This document shows, one piece after another, positions 58,486-64,000 of a DNA stretch of 64,000 bases; position 1 is the stretch's first letter, and each line of letters opens with the position of its first letter. Below the pieces are notes generated by a model. It was not told the origin of the DNA. It was given only the letters and a program-made list of their open reading frames with translations, and did not search any database. Location of the stretch: NCBI GenBank assembly GCA_934675735.1, contig CAKURR010000011.1, positions 28,115 through 92,114 of the forward strand, read 5' to 3'. Source of the stretch: an uncultured Clostridia bacterium. Its GTDB lineage: Bacteria; Bacillota; Clostridia; Christensenellales; Aristaeellaceae. Both the position numbers and the translations under genes were made by a program.

Positions 58486-59755
58486 GCGCCGTCAGGCTGA
58501 GCAGCAGCGTCAGCCCCTGCACCGCGCCGAGCGAGGCGACCGCGCCCCACAGGCCGATGACGGGCACGAGAAACTGCACCGTCAGCACGCCGAGCAGGCC
58601 CGAGGCCAGCGAGATTTTCAGCGACGCGCTTTGCAGGCCGAGCGCATTCATGATGCCGCCGCAGACGTGCGTCGCCGCGATCATCGGGATGAGCGCGCAC
58701 GAGCCGCGCAGCAGCGGCAGAAGCGCCGCCTGACGGAAAAAGACGTTGGCAATCAGCGGCGCGAACAGCCACACGCCGACCGCCGCCGCCGCGCCGACGG
58801 CGAGGGACGCGAAAATCATCCGCGTGGCGAGCGCGCAGAGCGGGCGGCCGTCCGTCTGCCGTTTCGTCAATTCGGGCGCGGCGGCCATGCTCAGACTGCA
58901 TGTGACAAACGAGGGCATGAACAAAACAGGCTTGAGCATGCCGTGGAACACGCCGAGACTCGCCATCGCTTCTGCGGCGGAAAGACCGAACAGCCGAAGC
59001 CGCGCGGGGATGAGCGTCGCGTTGACCGTCTGCATCAGCGAGGAGACAAGGCGCATGCCCGTCAGCGGCAGGGCCAGCGCGAGCAGCTCGCGGAAAATCG
59101 GTTTGCGCAGACCTTCGCCGCGGGCGAAGAGCACGAGCCGCGCGCCGAGTATGAGCATCAGAATGAGTCCGGCGGTTTCGCCCGCCAGCGTGGCAGCGGC
59201 AGGAATCGCCGCGCGAAGCGGCGTCGGCCGGCCGCGCAGACCGTAGACCAGCCGCACGCACAGCAGCGCGCGGACGATTTGCTCGAGCAGTTCGCCGAGG
59301 GCGGGCGGAACGGGGCGGCCGATGCCGTAATAGTAGCCGTTCAGCACGCACGACACGCCGAGAATCGGGATGCATGGCAGAAAGCACAGCAGCGCGGGCA
59401 GCGTTTGCACGTCGCCGAGCCACAGGCAAAGCGGCTCGCGGAAGCAAAACGCGAGCGCGGCAATCAGCAGGCTGACGGGCAGGGCAAGCAGCAGCGCGCA
59501 GCGCACGACGCGCACCCGGTGCGCGCCCTCCGTTTTGGCGCACATGCGCGACACGGCGGCGGGCAGGCCCGTGACGACGGGCGTGATGAGCAGCATCTGC
59601 GCGCTCTGCGCCAGCTCGACGAGGCCCATTGTCTGCGCGCCCAGCTCGCGGGAGAGCCACAGCCGCAGCAGGAAGCCGACCGAACGAACCGCGAAATGCG
59701 ATGCGCTCAAAAAGAGCGTTTTTTGAATCAGCGTTTTACCGCGCACGACCATCAC
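58457..59755 (-). CDS. Polysaccharide flippase, MATE/MVF superfamily (SpoVB-like)
   Basis: A 432-residue protein with about 12 hydrophobic segments. Starts with RGKTLIQKTLFLSASHFAVR, resembling SpoVB/oligosaccharide flippases (TPVVTGLPAAVSRM, NGYYYGIGRPVPPALGELLE). Moves lipid-linked sugars or spore/cell-wall precursors across the membrane; SpoVB is usually longer (about 520), so the exact subgroup is open. GTG 59755 or ATG 59752 as start, with only a weak GGGTG upstream. Convergent overlap with the HAD gene. Confidence 0.87.
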   Translation of the reverse strand: MMVVRGKTLIQKTLFLSASHFAVRSVGFLLRLWLSRELGAQTMGLVELAQSAQMLLITPVVTGLPAAVSRMCAKTEGAHRVRVVRCALLLALPVSLLIAALAFCFREPLCLWLGDVQTLPALLCFLPCIPILGVSCVLNGYYYGIGRPVPPALGELLEQIVRALLCVRLVYGLRGRPTPLRAAIPAAATLAGETAGLILMLILGARLVLFARGEGLRKPIFRELLALALPLTGMRLVSSLMQTVNATLIPARLRLFGLSAAEAMASLGVFHGMLKPVLFMPSFVTCSLSMAAAPELTKRQTDGRPLCALATRMIFASLAVGAAAAVGVWLFAPLIANVFFRQAALLPLLRGSCALIPMIAATHVCGGIMNALGLQSASLKISLASGLLGVLTVQFLVPVIGLWGAVASLGAVQGLTLLLSLTALRRSGCIAR

Positions 59756-59789
59756 CCGTGGAGCGTATGCGCGAGGGGGATGGGGTATG

Positions 59790-59842
59790 TGTTGGGGCTT
59801 TGCCCCAAACCCCGCAAGGGAACTGAGTTCCCTTGACCTTCC
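59790..59842. repeat. Two-hairpin intergenic element (family A, copy 10)
   Basis: TTGGGGCTTTGCCCCAA, then AAGGGAACTGAGTTCCCTT, then CTTCC; nearly identical to copy 4 at 28324-28380. Confidence 0.78.
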
Positions 59843-59897
59843 ACTTTGAAATCAGGATAAAACTTGATTAAAGCAGCCTATATATCAATCCCAAACT

Positions 59898-59955
59898 GGG
59901 AAGTCCAGAAACCTCAGGTTTCTGGCAGGGTGCGGGGCAGCGCCCCGCAAGTCCC
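59898..59955. repeat. Two-hairpin intergenic element (family A, copy 11)
   Basis: CCAGAAACCTCAGGTTTCTGG, then GCGGGGCAGCGCCCCGC, then AAGTCCC, in opposite orientation to copy 10 that lies 55 nt away. Confidence 0.75.
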
Positions 59956-59978
59956 GGCATCAAAAAGGAGAGCGACAG

Positions 59979-60440
59979 ATGTTTACCAAGTGGGATCACC
60001 GTTTTATGGAAATGGCGCAGCTCGTTTCAACTTGGGCGAGCTGCTATCAGGAGGAGCGCAAAATCGGCGCGGTCATCGTCAAGGATAAGCGCGTGATGAC
60101 CACCGGCTATAACGGCGCGCCCTCGGGCGTGAAAACCTGTGTGGAGCGCGGCGAGTGCCTGCGCAAAAAGCTCGGCATTCCCTCCGGCACGCGGCACGAG
60201 ATGTGCTACGCGGTGCACGCGGAACAGAACGCCATCATTCAGGCGGCCAAGCTGGGCGTGAATATCGACGGCTCGACGCTCTACTGCACCCATCAGCCGT
60301 GCATCCTCTGCGCAAAGATGATTGTCAACGCGGGCATTGTGCGCGTGGTCTATCACAGCGGCTATCCGGATGATTTCGCGCTGGATATCTTCAAAGAGGC
60401 CGGGGTTCAGGTCGAGTGCTACACCGAATCGGAGGAATAA
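59979..60440 (+). CDS. dCMP deaminase / ComEB-type cytidine deaminase
   Basis: A 153-residue zinc deaminase: KIGAVIVKDKRVMTTGYNG, the catalytic HAEQN (zinc His and Glu, about residues 77-81) and the CTHQPCILC zinc pair. Converts dCMP to dUMP. AAAGGAGAG precedes ATG 59979. First of three close genes with rsmI (2-nt gap) and nitroreductase (overlap). Confidence 0.95.
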   Translation: MFTKWDHRFMEMAQLVSTWASCYQEERKIGAVIVKDKRVMTTGYNGAPSGVKTCVERGECLRKKLGIPSGTRHEMCYAVHAEQNAIIQAAKLGVNIDGSTLYCTHQPCILCAKMIVNAGIVRVVYHSGYPDDFALDIFKEAGVQVECYTESEE

Positions 60441-60442
60441 AC

Positions 60443-61324
60443 ATGCCGCGTCTTTTTATCGTCGCCACGCCCATCGGCAACCTGTCCGATATCAGCGCGC
60501 GGGCGCTGCAAACGCTCAGGGACTGCGACCTCATCGCCGCCGAGGATACCCGCGTGACCCGCGCGCTGCTCAATCACTTTGAAATCGACACGCCCTGCGT
60601 CTCAAACCATCAGCATAACGAGGAAAACCGCGCCGCGCCGCTCGTCGCGCGCATGCTCGAAGAGGATTTGGATGTGGCGCTCGTCACCGACGCGGGCACG
60701 CCCTGCATCAGCGATCCCGGCAGTTTTCTGGCGAAGGAGGCCGCGGCGGCGGGCATCGAGGTGCTGGCCGTGCCCGGGCCGACGGCGATGGCTTCCGCGC
60801 TTTCCGTCAGCGGGTTTGACACGCGGGAATTTGCGTTTTACGGCTTTCTGCCGCGCCAGAAGCGGGAGCTTTCCGAAAAGCTGCTGCAAATCGCGCGAAC
60901 GGGCGTGCCGATTGCCGTCGCGCACGAGTCGCCGCACCGCGTCATCGATTTGGTCGGCGTGATTTGCGAAACCCTGTCCGGCTGCCGCATCAGCGCCAGC
61001 TGCGATTTGACCAAGCTGCACGAAAAGACCATCCGCGGCACGGCCGAAGAGGTGCTCGCCATGCTGCGCGCCAACGAAAAGGCGGAAAAGGGCGAGTATT
61101 GTCTCGTGCTGGATTTGCACGACGTGCACGTGGAGGAGGAGAAGGCCGCCTCCGACACGAGCCTCGAGGCGCGCATTTTCGAATTGCTGATGGCGGGCAG
61201 GGACATGCGCGAGGCGGGCGACGAGCTGATGCGGCAGGGCGAAAAGCGCAACGACGTTTACCGCGCGCGCACCGCCGTGCAGAAATTTTTGGAAGAGCTT
61301 TGGGAGGATGATGACGATGAATAA
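60443..61324 (+). CDS. rsmI: 16S rRNA (cytidine(1402)-2'-O)-methyltransferase
   Basis: A 293-residue SAM-dependent tetrapyrrole-methylase-fold enzyme: FIVATPIGNLSDISARAL, AAEDTRVTRALLNHF, LVTDAGTPCISDPGS and VPGPTAMASALSVSG. Methylates the ribose of C1402 of 16S rRNA. ATG 60443 lies just after GGAGGAATAAAC; two nt after the deaminase stop. Confidence 0.95.
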   Translation: MPRLFIVATPIGNLSDISARALQTLRDCDLIAAEDTRVTRALLNHFEIDTPCVSNHQHNEENRAAPLVARMLEEDLDVALVTDAGTPCISDPGSFLAKEAAAAGIEVLAVPGPTAMASALSVSGFDTREFAFYGFLPRQKRELSEKLLQIARTGVPIAVAHESPHRVIDLVGVICETLSGCRISASCDLTKLHEKTIRGTAEEVLAMLRANEKAEKGEYCLVLDLHDVHVEEEKAASDTSLEARIFELLMAGRDMREAGDELMRQGEKRNDVYRARTAVQKFLEELWEDDDDE

Positions 61325-62066
61325 CGAAACGATTGAACTCCTCTGCAACCGAAAGAGCATCCGCGCTTACGAAAAGCAGGCCATTCCCGAAGAGGACGTG
61401 CAGAAGATTCTGCGCGCCGCCGTCGAAGCGCCGACCGCGGGCAACATGACGCTTTGGAGCGCGATTCGCATAACGGATGAAGAAAAGAAAAAGCGGCTCT
61501 CCGAGACGTGCGACAATCAGCCGTTTATCGCCACCGCGCCGCTGGTGCTGGTGTTCTGCGCGGATTACAAGCGCTGGTATGACCTGTTCGCGACGCTGGA
61601 TTTGGGCGAGGAGCTGCGCAGACCCGGCGAAGGCGACCTGATGCTCGCGATGATGGATACGATTATCGCGGCGCACGCCAGCGTCGTCGCGGCGGATGCG
61701 CTGGGCTACGGCTCGTGCTACATCGGCGACATCATCGAGCGTTGCGAGCAGCAGCGGGAAATCCTCGGCCTGCCGGAATACGTCAAGCCTGTCTGCATGG
61801 CGGTTTACGGCATTCCCACGGAATTTCAAAAGACGCGCAGGAAGCCCGCGCGATTTGAGGTCGGCGACATCGTGTTTGAAAACACGTATCAGCCGCGCGG
61901 CCCCGAGCAGATGCGGCGCATGCTCGAAAACCGTCAGGATAAGCACGGCGAGGAGCTGGAACGCTGGATAACGGCGCACTGCAAGCGCAAGTGGAACTGC
62001 GACTTTTCCCGCGAGATGACCCGTTCTGCCGCGAAGATGATCCGGGAGTGGCGGGAAGGCAAGTAA
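61317..62066 (+). CDS. Nitroreductase family protein
   Basis: A 249-residue FMN-dependent oxidoreductase: IELLCNRKSIRAYEKQAIPE, APTAGNMTLWSAI and GYGSCYIGDI. Reduces nitro compounds, quinones or similar substrates in the family; real substrate unknown. ATG 61317 (or 61308/61311) lies within the end of rsmI, with GGGAGG ahead. The C-terminus after about 190 is a helical, charged extension. Confidence 0.92.
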   Translation: MNNETIELLCNRKSIRAYEKQAIPEEDVQKILRAAVEAPTAGNMTLWSAIRITDEEKKKRLSETCDNQPFIATAPLVLVFCADYKRWYDLFATLDLGEELRRPGEGDLMLAMMDTIIAAHASVVAADALGYGSCYIGDIIERCEQQREILGLPEYVKPVCMAVYGIPTEFQKTRRKPARFEVGDIVFENTYQPRGPEQMRRMLENRQDKHGEELERWITAHCKRKWNCDFSREMTRSAAKMIREWREGK

Positions 62067-62098
62067 CGATGAAATGAGCAAAAAATTCTGCACAAAGC

Positions 62099-62128
62099 GC
62101 GGACGCGCACTGCGCGTCCCTGCAACGA
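62099..62128. repeat. Short palindromic repeat, family B, copy 4
   Basis: GCGGACGCGC-AC-TGCGCGTCC followed by CTGCAACGA; the cleanest palindrome of the family. Confidence 0.68.
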
Positions 62129-62206
62129 GCAGCCGTTTGCCGAATTTGTGTAAGTTGATTTGCTTATTTACAGGAAATAACGAAACAGGCAAGGATTGAA
62201 AATCAA

Positions 62207-62246
62207 AATGGGCCCCGCTTCCAAGTCGGAAGCGGGGCCCATTGCG
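62207..62246 (-). terminator. Strong terminator between convergent nitroreductase and isomerase genes
   Basis: AATGGGCCCCGCTTCC pairs with GGAAGCGGGGCCCATT around a 5-nt loop; A-rich on the left, so it mainly ends leftward transcription. Confidence 0.85.
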
Positions 62247-62258
62247 TGCAGGGGGGGG

Positions 62259-63173
62259 TTAAATCACAAACTGTTCCATATAGCGCTTACTGAGACGGAG
62301 AGAATCGAGAATCCGCTCCTTGCTGCCTTCAAACGCCTTATCCTCGATTTCGATGCAGGTATAGCCGTCATAGCCGATATCGGTCAGGGCGGAGACATAC
62401 TTGCCCCAATCCACATCGCCCAAGCCGGGGAGCTTCGGGGTCATGAAATCGAGCGGATAGGCCATCACGCCGACCTCGCGCAGCTTTTCGGGGAAGAGCT
62501 TGATATCCTTATAATGCACGTGGAAAATCTTATCCTTAAACTCGTAAAGCGGCTTCAGGTAATCGATCTGCTGCCACACGAAGTGGGAGGGATCGTAGTT
62601 GATGCCCAGATTCTTTGAGGGCAGAATCTCGAAAACCTTGCGCCAAATCGGCGGCGTGGTCATCAGGTTCTGGCCGCCCGGCCACTGGTCCTCGCCGAAC
62701 AGCATGGGGCAGTTTTCGATGGCGATTTTGACGCCCAGCTCTTCGGCCAGCGCGATAATCGGCGGCCAAACCTCCTTCACGAGCGCCAGGTTCTGCTCGA
62801 CGGATTTCGTCTGGTCGCGGCCGATGAACGTCGTGACCATGTTCACGCCCAGCTTATGGCTGGCGCGAATCACGTTTTTCAGGTGCGCGACGACGGAAGC
62901 GCGCTTTTCCGGATTGCCGTCCATCGTGTTGGGGTAATAGGCGAGGGAAGAGATTTCCACCTTGCGCGCCTTGCAGTAATCGAGAATATACGCGGCCTTT
63001 TCGTCGGTCAGGTTATCCACGTTGATATGGCTCACGCCCGCATAGCGGCGCTCCGCCTTGCCCTGCGGCCAGCAAGCGACTTCCACACAGGAAAAGCCCA
63101 TTTCGCTCGCCGTGTCAATCATTTCCTCGAAAGTCCAGCCGTCCAGAATGGCGCTGACAAAGCCCAGTTTCAT
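62259..63173 (-). CDS. Sugar phosphate isomerase/epimerase (xylose isomerase-like TIM barrel)
   Basis: A 304-residue AP_endonuc_2-type TIM barrel: KLGFVSAILDGWTFEEMID, CVEVACWPQGKAERRY, VKIAIENCPMLFGEDQW (metal Glu), INYDPSHFVWQQIDY (Asp, His) and FHVHYKDIKLFPEK. Converts or binds a keto-sugar or inositol derivative in the family; substrate unknown. GGAGG lies upstream of ATG 63173. It is divergent from the sugar-type binding protein to the right, with which it may form one catabolic unit. Confidence 0.92.
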   Translation of the reverse strand: MKLGFVSAILDGWTFEEMIDTASEMGFSCVEVACWPQGKAERRYAGVSHINVDNLTDEKAAYILDYCKARKVEISSLAYYPNTMDGNPEKRASVVAHLKNVIRASHKLGVNMVTTFIGRDQTKSVEQNLALVKEVWPPIIALAEELGVKIAIENCPMLFGEDQWPGGQNLMTTPPIWRKVFEILPSKNLGINYDPSHFVWQQIDYLKPLYEFKDKIFHVHYKDIKLFPEKLREVGVMAYPLDFMTPKLPGLGDVDWGKYVSALTDIGYDGYTCIEIEDKAFEGSKERILDSLRLSKRYMEQFVI

Positions 63174-63390
63174 CACATGATTCCTCCTTGTGTTTGGGAT
63201 TGAGGGAATACGGTTTTCGCTCGTTTACACTGCTCTCATTATAGCATGCGCGCGCGCAAAAGGAAACACAAAAAAGCGGGGATGTCGGTTTTTTGATACA
63301 AATCAGTTGAGATGTGCACAAAAACAAAAAGCTTCGGCGGGCGCGAAAACGATAATTTTATGCATAATTGTGAAAATAAACGCGTTTGAA

Positions 63391-63419
63391 TTGACAATGC
63401 GCAGAACGCATGCTAAAAT
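63391..63419 (+). promoter_or_regulatory. Sigma-A promoter of the right-edge binding protein
   Basis: TTGACA (63391-63396), 17-bp spacer, TAAAAT (63414-63419). The rest of the 324-nt divergent gap (63174-63390) shows AT-rich sequence and no clear operator. Confidence 0.8.
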
Positions 63420-63497
63420 AGGGTCAACAGAAAGCGGGAGGCACGAAAAACAGCCCGCTTCTCCAACAAATCTATCTTTGAGTAGGAGGAAGAACGT

Positions 63498-64000
63498 ATG
63501 AAAAAGATTCTGGCTGTCGCTCTGGCATTGGTGCTCTGTCTGGCGCTGTGCGCCGTGGGCTCTGCGGAGGGCAAGTACAAGATCGGCATTCTCGCGCCGG
63601 CCGTCACGCATGGCTGGGTAGCGGGCGTCGCCTATAACGCCGAGCAGGAATGCCTCGCGCTGGCGGACGAAGTGGATTACAAGCTCTACACCTCGAACAA
63701 CGCCGAGGAAATGACCACCCAGCTGGACGACCTCATGACCTGGGGCGCGCAGGCGATTGTCGCGTTCCCGCAGTGGGAAGGCATGGAAGTGCCGATTCAG
63801 AACGCGATTGATTCCGGCATCACCGTCGTGAACTTCGATATCGTCATCGACGCGGACGGCGTGTACCGCGTGACCGGCGACAACGAGGGCATGGGCGTTG
63901 AATCCGCCAAGTACATCGTCGATAAGATCGGCACCACCGGCACCGTCGTGGCGCTTCCGGTTCCGACCAGCGGCAGCGTTTCCGAGCTGCGCATGAAGGG
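63498..64000 (+). CDS. Periplasmic sugar-type ABC substrate-binding protein (3' truncated by window)
   Basis: The 167 codons seen continue past the window. The signal peptide MKKILAVALALVLCLALC then AVGSAEG has Cys only within the hydrophobic core, no clear lipobox. The mature part KYKIGILAPAVTHGWVAGV, EMTTQLDDLMTWGAQAIV and VTGDNEGMGVESAKYIVD match the ribose/galactose-type (Peripla_BP_4) receptors. AGGAGGA precedes ATG 63498. Further transporter genes are expected downstream. Confidence 0.9.
   Translation, partial: MKKILAVALALVLCLALCAVGSAEGKYKIGILAPAVTHGWVAGVAYNAEQECLALADEVDYKLYTSNNAEEMTTQLDDLMTWGAQAIVAFPQWEGMEVPIQNAIDSGITVVNFDIVIDADGVYRVTGDNEGMGVESAKYIVDKIGTTGTVVALPVPTSGSVSELRMK

Noticed and set aside
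7252..59955. CRISPR array
   Set aside because: The repeats are dispersed singly across the window, differ in sequence and have no regular spacers; no cas genes were seen.
1..64000. tRNA or rRNA genes
   Set aside because: No cloverleaf-like GC stems with TTCGA arms and no rRNA sequence were noticed on reading; a covariance scan was not possible.

Overview
The window looks like chromosomal DNA from a GC-rich, anaerobic, gut-type member of the Bacillota (Clostridia). The evidence is an alaS gene under an alanine T-box leader, a darA-holB-ricT operon, an acyl-CoA dehydratase activase-type (BadF/DUF2229) protein, a clostridial-style 8-iron ferredoxin, DUF3793 plus flavodoxin, and sigma-A promoters with 17-bp spacers. 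No rRNA, tRNA, CRISPR array or prophage was seen. Genes are mostly short operons with good Shine-Dalgarno sites; gaps often hold small palindromic repeats.

Layout. 1-7.1 kb: a hybrid histidine kinase entering from the left, an internally deleted IS1182-type transposase, a Crp/Fnr regulator, and a divergent double-BadF/DUF2229 activase split by a frameshift. 7.3-10.9 kb (minus): siderophore/haem/cobalamin-type ABC importer (binding protein, permease, ATPase) plus a cupin. 11.2-13.3 kb (plus): two ATC-hydrolase-family proteins around an alpha/beta hydrolase. 13.5-19.1 kb: fructose-6-phosphate aldolase/transaldolase, DUF6020-type membrane protein, T-box and alaS, GNAT acetyltransferase. 19.2-19.9 kb: remains of a response regulator-ABC-FtsX permease locus. 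20-28.2 kb: permuted GH3 glucosidase, MBL hydrolase, PhnD-C-E-E-type transporter, AlaA-type aminotransferase. 28.4-31.5 kb (minus): ATP-grasp enzyme and two esterases. 31.7-44.7 kb: DUF2974 hydrolase, M18 aminopeptidase, secreted C69 dipeptidase, DUF975/ABC type IV membrane protein, metallophosphoesterase, GmrSD-type restriction enzyme, amidohydrolase and PucR regulator. 44.8-46.5 kb: Tat translocase. 46.7-55.3 kb: LysR regulator, Xaa-Pro aminopeptidase, darA-holB-ricT, ferredoxin, CapA, P1 peptidase. 55.5-63.2 kb: flavodoxin, DUF3793, two HAD phosphatases, flippase, dCMP deaminase, rsmI, nitroreductase, sugar isomerase/epimerase. A sugar-type binding protein runs off the right edge.

The most interesting signal is regulatory. 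A perfect inverted repeat, GTTAG-N6-CTAAC, occurs five times, and four copies sit just downstream of the predicted start of transcription of four separate units: the activase, the ABC importer, the ATC-hydrolase operon and the DUF3793-flavodoxin pair. Flavodoxin plus a FecBCD-type importer points to a metal (probably iron) starvation regulon whose repressor is not in the window. Two of these promoters also carry a GTTGC-N4-RCAAC palindrome centred about -41.5/-42.5, the class II position for a Crp/Fnr activator, and one lies beside the Crp/Fnr gene. The second striking signal is a family of about eleven two-hairpin intergenic elements whose stems are kept while their bases change, mostly abutting stop codons.
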